From positions 1 to 40,649 of the forward strand of contig NZ_MVIJ01000047.1 in assembly GCF_002086735.1 (NCBI RefSeq): DNA of 40,649 nt. The letters are read 5' to 3'. Under the pieces are notes generated by a model that made no database searches, was not told where the DNA came from, and saw only the letters and a program-made list of their open reading frames with translations. Shown in pieces: positions 1 through 7,285 of this stretch (its first letter is position 1; each line of letters starts with the position of its first letter). The DNA comes from Mycobacterium scrofulaceum. GTDB lineage: Bacteria; Actinomycetota; Actinomycetes; Mycobacteriales; Mycobacteriaceae. The position numbers and the translations under genes were made by a program.

Positions 1-2
1 CC

Positions 3-1856
3 ACCTGGAAAGCACTGGCCCCCCTCATCGCCGCCCGACCCACAATCCGCGTCTGGGACCCCACCACCAACAAATTCGACCGCACCAAAAACCTCACCAG
101 CCGCCTGCCCACCGTGCCGGCCGCGGTCCTGCTCTACTCACACCACCGCACCCAGGTCCTCGCACTGGACTTCGACACCAAACACCACAGCCAACAGGTC
201 GTCGACGCAGACTTCGCTCGCGCCCTGAGCTGGATCACCGATGCCGGCGGGGTCGCTATCACCGACCGCTCAACTAGCGGCGGCCGCCACATCATCGTGC
301 CGCTGGCCATCGGCACCGCCGCCACCACCGCCGAAGTCAACCCCCTCATGCGGCTCCTGCAAGCCCGACTACCCAGCCTGGACAAAACCCCGATGGCCAA
401 CACCCGCACCGGGTGCATCACCGTCCCCGGCTCCCCCTGCCGCGAAGGCGGCCACCGCATCCTCGACGGCCCCTTAGCCACCGCGATCGACGCATTCACC
501 ACACGCTCTGACCCCGCCCTGCTCCCCCGTCTCAACGTTCTGCTCGGCGCCCTTAGCCCATCGCCCACCACCAAACCGATCTCGACACCCAGCGACGCCA
601 CCACCGGCAGCGGCGCCCGCGAACGACTACGCCCCGAATACACCCGCGACACCGCACTGCCCACCCGCATCACCACCTACGCCACCACCGGCCAACTACC
701 CGCCGACCGGACGTGGCGAAGCCACTCCGAAGCGCGCCAATCCGTCCTGGCCCACGCCGCATTACACGGCCACACCCTGGCCGCTGTACAGGCCCTCATG
801 GCCCCAGGACGCCCCTGGCACACCGGACTGGCCACCGCCTACACCCGCTATGGCGCCGGAGCCGAGAAAGCCCTGCAACGCGACTGGCGCAAAGCCCTGA
901 CCTGGGCCGCCACCAACAGCAGCTTTTTCCGACCAGTCCGCGCACAAGAACAAGTACACACAGGGGGGACCACAGCGGGACCACAGCTGCATCGCGAGTG
1001 GCTGGCCAACGCAGTGGCTTGGGTGGAAGCGCAATTCCCCGGCCACCGCTACCGGTGGATCGGTGCGGCCGTCTACCAAGCCCTGGCGATACATGCTGTG
1101 CGGGCCGGAGAGGTGATCAACGGAGTCCCCGTGGTAGGCGTGGGCGGACGAGCGCTATCGCTAGCCACAGGACTGCTCAGTGAGACGACGGTTTGGGAGT
1201 TCCTCCGAAAAACCCGTGACTTGCCGGGCTCACCGCTGGTGCGCACGCGCATCGCACAAGGACATGAACCCGACTACTACGCGCTGACCCAGCAGAACCA
1301 GATGGGCGTCGCCCGCGAGACGGTCGCGGCGATCCGAGTCGAAGGTGTCCACCTGGCCTGGAAGGTCATCGGGCACCGTCACCGGCGCATCTACGAGCTG
1401 ATCGTGCACCAGCACATCCAACGCCCCCGCGACGTGTTCGCCGCGGCACACACGGCCATCACCACGGGCTATGAGACTCTCGCAGCCCTACGAATCGCCG
1501 GTCTGATTACCCAGCATCGTGGCCGCCTTAGCGCCGGCCCGACAACGTTGGACGACGTCGCCGCCGCCCACCACCTCGAGGACCAACAAAACCAGCGCGC
1601 CCGCCGACACCAGCAAGAACGCGCCAGCTGGCACACCTGGTTACTCAGCCGCGAGCAGCTACACGACCAGTCCAGCACCCAACATCGCCTGGCTGGCCCC
1701 GACCTCACGCTGGCCCAGGCGTTCGATAGGCACCACGAGGAATACCTCAGCGCCGTGCTGGCCACAGGACCGCCCCCGATCGACGAGGAAACTCGGGCAA
1801 TCGAATTGCTCGTCGATTTGGTCGGCGCCCGGGTACTGACCGCCTGCGGTGGTTAG
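3..1856 (+). CDS. Plasmid replication protein, AEP primase-type, 5' end outside the window
   Basis: The reading frame is open from the window edge (phase set by base 3) to the TAG at 1854-1856, so the true start lies upstream and the first ATG/GTG codons inside the window are internal. About 617 residues are visible. An LALDFD motif (bases about 159-176) and, some 35 residues later, an SGGRHI motif match the D-x-D and s-x-H metal and nucleotide sites of archaeo-eukaryotic primase/polymerase domains of plasmid replication proteins. The C-terminal third (from about 1300) is Arg/Gln-rich with a winged-helix-like stretch (YETLAALRIAGLI) suited to origin binding. It converges with the parA operon, with 7 bp between the stops. 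Role in replication initiation is inferred from motifs and from the adjacent partition genes. A chromosomal prophage primase is the alternative. Confidence 0.7.
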   Translation, partial: TWKALAPLIAARPTIRVWDPTTNKFDRTKNLTSRLPTVPAAVLLYSHHRTQVLALDFDTKHHSQQVVDADFARALSWITDAGGVAITDRSTSGGRHIIVPLAIGTAATTAEVNPLMRLLQARLPSLDKTPMANTRTGCITVPGSPCREGGHRILDGPLATAIDAFTTRSDPALLPRLNVLLGALSPSPTTKPISTPSDATTGSGARERLRPEYTRDTALPTRITTYATTGQLPADRTWRSHSEARQSVLAHAALHGHTLAAVQALMAPGRPWHTGLATAYTRYGAGAEKALQRDWRKALTWAATNSSFFRPVRAQEQVHTGGTTAGPQLHREWLANAVAWVEAQFPGHRYRWIGAAVYQALAIHAVRAGEVINGVPVVGVGGRALSLATGLLSETTVWEFLRKTRDLPGSPLVRTRIAQGHEPDYYALTQQNQMGVARETVAAIRVEGVHLAWKVIGHRHRRIYELIVHQHIQRPRDVFAAAHTAITTGYETLAALRIAGLITQHRGRLSAGPTTLDDVAAAHHLEDQQNQRARRHQQERASWHTWLLSREQLHDQSSTQHRLAGPDLTLAQAFDRHHEEYLSAVLATGPPPIDEETRAIELLVDLVGARVLTACGG

Positions 1857-1863
1857 AGTCCCA

Positions 1864-2472
1864 TCAGCCGCGGTCGGGCGCACCGTCTTTGCGACCCGGC
1901 AAAAACGCGTTGAGCACCGGAGCAATCCAGGTGCTTCGGGTCTCGAAACCCAACTCCGCGCCGATACGGTCAAGTACCTGTTCTTGCTCAGGTGTAGCGC
2001 TGAAACCAATCTGCACGCTGCCTCCCCCGACATAGCGCACCGCCGACGGATCGGCCGGAAACAAAGGATTCACCGGTGCAGTACTGAACGCCGACTGCTT
2101 GATGATGTCGGCCAGCTCATGGTGCTTGCTACTGATGGCTTCCAAAACCACCTGAAGATTCGTCGCCTTCTGCTTGTGCCGATAGGCCTCAAAGCGCTGT
2201 TTGACACCCGGACTGACATACACCGCAGTAACAGGCTTGGTGCGCGTACGCGGCCGCCCGGGCCGGCGGGGGGCGGCCACCGCAGTCGCACCGGCATCCA
2301 CCGCATCGTGTTCGGCATCGGGCTCCCACGCGCGTCGTGGCTGAGGGGCTGCGGCGGGCGCCTCGCCCGCGCTCTGCGAGAGCAGCCCAGACAACCCCGA
2401 TCCCCGAGCCGCCGGCGCACCGAGGTCAGAAAGGTCCTCTGCCGGAAGATCCTGCTGTCTTAGGTTGCTCAC
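1864..2472 (-). CDS. ParA partner, probable centromere-binding partition protein
   Basis: This 202-residue protein is encoded directly after parA on the same strand. The GTG at 2470-2472 overlaps the parA TGA by 4 bp (GTGA) and has an AAGGAG site 7 nt upstream, which favours it over the GTG at 2478. Residues about 1-75 are Ala/Pro/Arg-rich and look disordered, ending in a basic GRPRTRTKP motif. The C-terminal 120 residues look folded, with VTAVYVSPGVKQRF resembling the strand that opens a ribbon-helix-helix or small HTH centromere-binding domain. No ParB nuclease-like N-terminal domain is visible, so this resembles the small adaptor of type Ib-like systems rather than canonical ParB. Function is inferred mainly from position. 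It probably binds repeats in the gene-free stretch upstream of parA. Confidence 0.65.
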   Translation of the reverse strand: MSNLRQQDLPAEDLSDLGAPAARGSGLSGLLSQSAGEAPAAAPQPRRAWEPDAEHDAVDAGATAVAAPRRPGRPRTRTKPVTAVYVSPGVKQRFEAYRHKQKATNLQVVLEAISSKHHELADIIKQSAFSTAPVNPLFPADPSAVRYVGGGSVQIGFSATPEQEQVLDRIGAELGFETRSTWIAPVLNAFLPGRKDGAPDRG

Positions 2473-3437
2473 GGCCACACTCCTTCTTCGATCATCTGTT
2501 CCCGCTTACGGGCAGCACGGCTGAGTATCTCGGCCGCAAGTTTGGCGAAATCTTCAGCCACCGGCCGAGCGGTACTACTAACGACGGTAGCCCCCCTGGC
2601 TGTCCCTCGACGTAACTCCCAATGCTTGGGATTGTTGGGTATCTCCTGCTCGAGCTCGTGGGCAAGGCGGCCGAACTTGATGATGTCGCGAGCGACGGCC
2701 TCGGCCTGGCGGACAAAGCTTTTCAACATCAAATCGCTATTGGCGCCCAGATCCTGGGCGACCTGCTCGGTGAGCTCACGCCGAATATTGGTCGCCTTGG
2801 TGCCCGAAGCGAACACGAACACGGCAAGCAGGACGAGGAAGGGATTGTGGTCACGTATCGCACGAATGTCGCTGGCCAATTCACGCAACCCCGCTCGCGA
2901 GGTGCCATCAGTCTTCATCGGCACGATGACCCAGCGAGCCGCACACAACGCAAGCTGAAGAAGAAGCGGGTTTTCCGGTGGCGAGTCAATGATGATGAGT
3001 TGGTACTGGGAAGCCACGCTCTGCAACGCATCGGCCAACGCCAACAGCACCCCGTTATCGCGCGAAGTACCCATCTCGGCAGCCAACGTCGTCGAGATAC
3101 GCCGGACGAAACTCCCCCCGGGAACCACGTCCAGGTTCGGCCTGACATCCGGTATCGGCGCCAGCCGCACACCTGCGGTCACCGCCGAAAAAAGGTTCCG
3201 TCCCTTATCGTCGACGCTCGTGTTCGCAAACCCCAATACCTGAGCGATGTTGCCCTGCCCATTGAGGTCGACGAGCAACACACGAGCACCATCTGAGGCA
3301 ACCAACGCAGCCAAATGCGCGGCCGTCGTCGTCTTACCCACCCCGCCTTTACCGTTCCCCACGACGTAAACATGCCCGAGACGCGCCCAGTTGATCGTCA
3401 CCTTCGGCTCGTCCACGGTCAGTATGCTGTCGGTCAT
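2469..3437 (-). CDS. parA: ParA-family partition ATPase
   Basis: A 322-residue Walker-type ATPase. GNGKGGVGKTTTAAHLA near residue 30 is the deviant Walker A box with the signature lysine; LLVDLNGQGN is the Walker A' region; IIIDSPPENPLL is the Walker B-like segment. The length is normal for a plasmid ParA without a long N-terminal HTH, which fits a system where the small partner does the DNA binding. I chose the ATG at 3435-3437 because the protein then begins with MTDSIL and reaches the ATPase fold at once. The frame stays open upstream to 3662, but that part is Arg/Cys-rich and not protein-like. No Shine-Dalgarno is visible, so the message may be leaderless. The operon continues into the partner gene by a 4-bp overlap. 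The protein should drive plasmid segregation on the nucleoid. Confidence 0.9.
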   Translation of the reverse strand: MTDSILTVDEPKVTINWARLGHVYVVGNGKGGVGKTTTAAHLAALVASDGARVLLVDLNGQGNIAQVLGFANTSVDDKGRNLFSAVTAGVRLAPIPDVRPNLDVVPGGSFVRRISTTLAAEMGTSRDNGVLLALADALQSVASQYQLIIIDSPPENPLLLQLALCAARWVIVPMKTDGTSRAGLRELASDIRAIRDHNPFLVLLAVFVFASGTKATNIRRELTEQVAQDLGANSDLMLKSFVRQAEAVARDIIKFGRLAHELEQEIPNNPKHWELRRGTARGATVVSSTARPVAEDFAKLAAEILSRAARKREQMIEEGVWP

Positions 3438-4724
3438 GACAGCGCAGCTTGCAGCTGAATTCGCGGCGCACCGGCGCCCGCGGCGACACCTGGCGCCGAC
3501 CGCCGCAACGTGTGACTGGTCATGGTTCACGAAGTGTAGTGGCAACAACCCGGCGCGCCGATGCGCGACGCGCCCAGCCACAAAGAAGGCTCGCCGCAAG
3601 GCCTTGCACCTGCCGGTATGCCGACGTCGCCACAACACGCCCGACGCCGCATGCAGGCGCACATCACGTCACGGCCACCCTGGGGCACTTCGCGTCGAGC
3701 GACAGGGCGAGCACCAGTCGCATGGCAGTAGTCCTGCATACAGAAAGAGTGTCGGTTCAGCTCACCCCCGCCTCCGCACCCAGTGCACCACCGCCCCCAT
3801 TGGCGCTAGGCCTGCCCTTTCAAACGTCCGTAAAGACCCATCACACAGGGCGTATCGGACCTGCGCCGCATACCTAGAAGAAGGTTGTCACCAATACCTA
3901 GACGCATACCTAGGGCAATACCATGCCCACCGCCCACGGGCAGATGGCGCAATGACTGTGCACCTACGCGTCTCGCCATACACGCGCGACCGCTGTGGCC
4001 GCTGTCGGGCCCAGGATTCCTACCCGCGCCTTGCAGCTTGGTTGCATCCGCTGAGGCCTATGCATAAGGCCACCGCTCGTACGTACATTGCGCTACACAT
4101 GGGTGCCGAAGCGGTGCCGAAGGTATCCCACAACGCCAGGAAGGCGGCGCCTATGCTTACCTGAGCACGAACTGCCTAGACGATCCAGACCGCAATTGCG
4201 GCCACCAGCGTCAGCTCAACCCTGGACGCCGAATACGGGCAATTGTTTAGCACACCCGCGCCGAAGTGGTCGCGCAGGCACTCATTCCCACGGAGGGCGA
4301 GGCAGAACACTCAGTGAAGAAACGAACGGTGCTCGTCACCTGAACGCGGGTGCCTCGCCATACTGGGACTGAGATGCGAACGCAGACAGTCGACGCGACG
4401 TGGCGCCGCGGCCTGATCCCAGCGGCTGAGCAGACCAGCTCCGGTACTGCGCAGCGGGTGGCGTGCTCTGGCGCGAACGCTGCGCCGGGCCACGAGTGTC
4501 GCCACCTGCGGAAGGATACCGAGAAGACAGCCCGACACGATATTGAAAGCAGTACGGAGATGGGCGTCGCAGGACGCCCACCCGAACGCGTCACAGTGAC
4601 GAAATGACGAGCGCCCGTTTTGCCGTTGGACGCAGGAACGAGGCGCTAATCGGCCACGGGACGCCAACAACGATCGCCAATGGGGGAGGGGCCCTGCATT
4701 CTTGTCAGCGCGGCACAACGTGGC
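3438..4724. other. Gene-free stretch upstream of parA, candidate centromere/origin region
   Basis: About 1.29 kb without a convincing gene; open frames here are short, Arg/Pro-rich and lack ribosome binding sites. It contains phased ATACCTAG repeats (3870-3922, separate entry), two copies of GGTGCCGAAG spaced 11 bp apart (4102-4111 and 4113-4122), and the 8-bp palindrome TATGCATA (4059-4066) followed about 90 bp later by a second CCTATGC. It lies between the partition operon and a HTH protein and near the replication gene. A partition site, a replication origin or both is the natural reading; this is inferred from position and repeats only. Confidence 0.5.
3870..3922 (+). repeat. 12-bp phased direct repeats (ATACCTAG), candidate parS/iteron
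   Basis: ATACCTAG occurs at 3870-3877, 3894-3901 and 3906-3913, with a partial ATACC at 3918-3922. The starts are 24, 12 and 12 bp apart, so all copies keep a 12-bp phase with one degenerate unit at 3882-3893. Short direct repeats in regular phase upstream of parA are typical centromere sites for small RHH or HTH partition proteins, or iterons for a replication protein. The binding partner is inferred to be the ParA partner. Confidence 0.55.
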
Positions 4725-5315
4725 TTAGGTGTTCAAAGCGCCTGCATGGCCGGGGGTGATGTGCTGAGAGATTGTGTCGCTATAGCTCTCAAGAACGTTT
4801 TCCAACATCCCGATTGTGGCCTGTGCCTGCTTGACCACCTCGACGTACCCGGCAGCGCCCTGGCGGAATTCATCGGCCGCACCGCGGTAACCATCCGCTG
4901 CCATCCGATAACCGTCGGCCCCGCGAAGCATGTTCTCATTAGCGGCCATCACAGCAGCCAGCGTGGACTGACTTTGCCTCAACGCATCCCGCAAAGTCGC
5001 TTGCCCAGCAAGCAGAAGTCGCTCGCCCTCTTCGGCTGCCATCGCCCGGGCACGTAGGTCGGCGTTTTCGGCTCGCAGGGCCGCAATTTCGCCGTGCTCT
5101 GGTCTTGCGGCCGGCGCTCGCCCCTGCGTCTGGAGTAGAGGTTGGTCTGTGTAGACGAACCACTGGCGGCGCTTATGAGCGAGCGAGGCGCCGCCCTCAA
5201 GCTCGCCCGACTCAATCATCCGCCGCACGGTGCGAACATCGCGGCCCAGCATCCGGGCCGCTTGCGGGACGCCGGTGATGGGCCTGCCGCGCTGCGGATG
5301 ACCTCCCATCACCAT
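4725..5315 (-). CDS. HTH DNA-binding protein with long coiled coil
   Basis: A 196-residue protein of unknown family. Residues about 12-50 (ITGVPQAARMLGRDVRTVRRMI, in two parts, then ESGELEGG) look like a MerR/excisionase-type helix-turn-helix, followed by a short basic wing-like segment (LAHKRRQWFVYTDQP). Residues about 70-185 are Ala/Glu/Arg/Gln-rich heptads without proline, so probably a long coiled coil, with repeated ADGYRMAADGYRGAADEFRQ-like segments. The start ATG (5313-5315) has a GGAAGG about 10 nt upstream. HTH plus coiled coil is a common layout for plasmid partition accessory proteins (KfrA-like) that bind and cluster DNA. That role is inferred from architecture and from the neighbouring partition region. 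Confidence 0.65.
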   Translation of the reverse strand: MVMGGHPQRGRPITGVPQAARMLGRDVRTVRRMIESGELEGGASLAHKRRQWFVYTDQPLLQTQGRAPAARPEHGEIAALRAENADLRARAMAAEEGERLLLAGQATLRDALRQSQSTLAAVMAANENMLRGADGYRMAADGYRGAADEFRQGAAGYVEVVKQAQATIGMLENVLESYSDTISQHITPGHAGALNT

Positions 5316-5400
5316 GAAGCGAGTCCTTCCAGCGACGCACCTGCAACGGCCTTAGTGTACTCCCGTGCACGTCGCCACACATTGCCGTTAATCTGCTGGA

Positions 5401-5474
5401 ATGCCCTTATCAAGTACATGCCGATAGCCCGACACTCGTTGCGCGGAATACCGCGCAACGGCGCATGAGGGCAT
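5401..5474. repeat. Nested inverted repeat between the HTH gene and the small possible RHH gene
   Basis: A perfect hairpin CGTTGCGCGG-AATA-CCGCGCAACG occupies 5437-5460. It is nested inside a second inverted pair, ATGCCCT (5401-5407) and AGGGCAT (5468-5474). It lies between the divergent promoters of the coiled-coil HTH gene and the small possible RHH gene, so an operator for one of these DNA-binding proteins is likely. A structured RNA or a replication hairpin is also possible. Confidence 0.55.
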
Positions 5475-5539
5475 ACAATGGCACTAATGCACTTAATAGA
5501 TGCAAAAGAGCACGTCACAGCCTCAGGAGGGCGGGTCAG

Positions 5540-5758
5540 GTGGCAGAGCAGGCAAGCGCAAGCGATTTGACGCCACGGCGCAAGAGCCGCAGGGGCTCAG
5601 AAAACCGCAGGATGTCTGCCCAATTCACAATGCGAATGACTGCACAGGCGCGAGCCAAGCTGGACGAGGCGGCCCGCAGCCAGGGCTTCAAGGACGCCAA
5701 AGCGTTGGTGATGTTCCGGTTGCGCGAAGACCTCGGCACTCGAGAACTCGTTTCCTGA
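5540..5758 (+). CDS. Small basic protein, possible ribbon-helix-helix regulator
   Basis: A 72-residue protein. The GTG at 5540-5542 is preceded by a perfect AGGAGG (5525-5530) with 9 nt spacing, which decides the start over upstream ATGs. The first 25 residues are Ser/Arg-rich. From about residue 25, SAQFTMRMTAQARAKLDEAA and QGFKDAKALVMFRLREDL read as strand-helix-helix, as in Arc/MetJ-type RHH domains. It diverges from the coiled-coil HTH gene across a 225-bp region containing a strong palindrome, which may be its operator. It could be a copy-control, partition or antitoxin-like protein; no toxin gene lies beside it. Confidence 0.55.
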   Translation: MAEQASASDLTPRRKSRRGSENRRMSAQFTMRMTAQARAKLDEAARSQGFKDAKALVMFRLREDLGTRELVS

Positions 5759-5824
5759 CATCCGGTGTGACAGGCTAGGGCAGAGCCTCGAGATCCCGGG
5801 CCGCCGGCCGAGTCAGCTCGGGCA

Positions 5825-7021
5825 TCAGCCGGGCGGACCAGCGATGATGCTCGGGGTGATCGGACCCGGCGCGTTTCCCCCGGTAGCTGTCCCGTTGACG
5901 AATGTGAATTGTTGCCCGCACGGATCGGGCATGTAGTACTTAACCGTCGGGTTAGCCGCCGACAGGGTCGCGATCTGCGCCGGGGTAATGGGCTGCCACG
6001 GCCCAATCTTGGGCGGGATGGAGATCCCTCCGATGCCGCCGGTGCTGACGCCGCCCAACCCTCCCGTGCTCGCGTCTGGCGGCGTCTTGACCCAGATGTC
6101 CCCGTTGAGCTTCACGTTCTGGAACTCCTGCGCCTCATAGGTGTAGGCCACCCAGCGCTGCATCTGACCACCCGGACCCACCTGGGTGTAGGACGTCAGG
6201 TCCTCACCAGCGATGCGGAACTTGTACTGCTGCTCATAGGCGGCGAACGGCGCATCATTGTCGCCGATCCAGGTCCTACCAGGTGTGTAAAAGCCGGTCG
6301 GGCCGCCCTCGGGACCGTCCACCCAGGGCACGTGCTGCTTGGCCGGCGGAGGCGGCGTCGAACCCGTGTACGGCGGTGGCACATAGTCGGTCCAGTATCC
6401 GAAACGAGGATCGCCCACGAACGGGTTACGCGGGTCCGTTGCCACCGGCGGCAACCCCGGCGGGGCCGGCTCGGCCGGCAACGGGTCCCCCGGCTTCCAG
6501 CCCGCGGCGCGAATCGTCGGGTCAGCGGGGGAGTCCTTGGCGCCATCGGACAGCGTTTGGTATCCCGCCGCGGTCTGCCGCAAGGTCGCCGATACTGCCT
6601 GGTTTTGGGTCTTCGTCGTTTGCAGCTGGCCCTGCATCGCGGTGAGGTGCTGGTCCATCGCGGCCATCACCAGGCGGGCACCGGCCGGTGACTGGGCCAT
6701 CGGACCGGCGGCCGCGGCCACAGCGCGGGCCTGGTCGCGAATCACCCCGGACCCGAGTCGGCCCTGCGCGCCGATCGTGCCGCCCTGCTCGGCCGCCTGC
6801 TGCACCTCCTGGTCGAGGCCCGCAGCGCTGGTCCGCGCCTGCTGATAGGAGCCGGCGGCCCGCGTCACACCGGTTCGCAACCCGCCAACACCGGCCGGTG
6901 ACGCAGGAGCCGAGCCACCACCCGAGGCCGGAAACGGGCCGCCCTGCCCACCAGCGGGATACAGGTTATGCGCGCGCGTCAGGATACGGTCGACCCCCGC
7001 CAGAAATGCCGCGATACTCAC
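5825..7021 (-). CDS. DUF4226-like mycobacterial protein with long proline/glycine-rich C-terminal half
   Basis: 398 residues, GTG start. Residues 1-165 (MSIAAFLAGVDRILTRAHNL ... AAGYQTLSDG) are largely helical and about two-thirds identical by eye to the N-terminal half of the protein encoded at 10049-10711. From residue 170 on the two are unrelated. Here the C-terminal part is Pro/Gly-rich (PPPYTGSTPPPP, GGLGGVSTGGIGG) around an aromatic segment (VPWVDGPEGG, GRTWIGDNDAPF, YEQQYKFRIAGEDL). No signal peptide or membrane segment is visible. The name DUF4226 is from memory. A conserved N-terminal module with exchangeable C-terminal ends recalls proteins secreted by specialised systems such as type VII, but no clear secretion motif was found. 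It is divergent from the Cas12m gene. Confidence 0.65.
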   Translation of the reverse strand: MSIAAFLAGVDRILTRAHNLYPAGGQGGPFPASGGGSAPASPAGVGGLRTGVTRAAGSYQQARTSAAGLDQEVQQAAEQGGTIGAQGRLGSGVIRDQARAVAAAAGPMAQSPAGARLVMAAMDQHLTAMQGQLQTTKTQNQAVSATLRQTAAGYQTLSDGAKDSPADPTIRAAGWKPGDPLPAEPAPPGLPPVATDPRNPFVGDPRFGYWTDYVPPPYTGSTPPPPAKQHVPWVDGPEGGPTGFYTPGRTWIGDNDAPFAAYEQQYKFRIAGEDLTSYTQVGPGGQMQRWVAYTYEAQEFQNVKLNGDIWVKTPPDASTGGLGGVSTGGIGGISIPPKIGPWQPITPAQIATLSAANPTVKYYMPDPCGQQFTFVNGTATGGNAPGPITPSIIAGPPG

Positions 7022-7285
7022 CCACCAAAGTTAGCCTGACTTAATGGGCCAATGCCACAGCTACGCCTTCCCAACTTCGAAATATCCCGTGACAGCATCA
7101 AATCGGCGATTCTCAGCAACCTCTAGTCGCGGCCGCCCGAATTCGCCACGCGTCTAAGAAAGCCAAGCAGCGCGAGACGACCATCAGATGCGGTCGTGCG
7201 TGGCGGTCGGGCCGCGGCGCCTTCGTGTGCGACTACGTGGCGGCATCAGCCGTGCCTCAGCGCGCGACGCTCATTGTGCAACGAT

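Noticed and set aside
3391..4164. 257-codon plus-strand frame over the parA start and its upstream region
   Set aside because: Antisense to parA at its start, Arg/Pro/His-rich composition and no ribosome binding site; it runs through the phased repeats.
5825..7021. Type VII secretion signal in the DUF4226-like proteins
   Set aside because: Neither a W-x-G turn nor a correctly spaced Y-x-x-x-D/E motif was found, so secretion is only a possibility.
7196..7285. 30 extra N-terminal codons on cas12m
   Set aside because: The segment has no similarity to remembered Cas12m N-termini, is Cys/Arg-rich and has no Shine-Dalgarno, so the ATG at 7286 was preferred.
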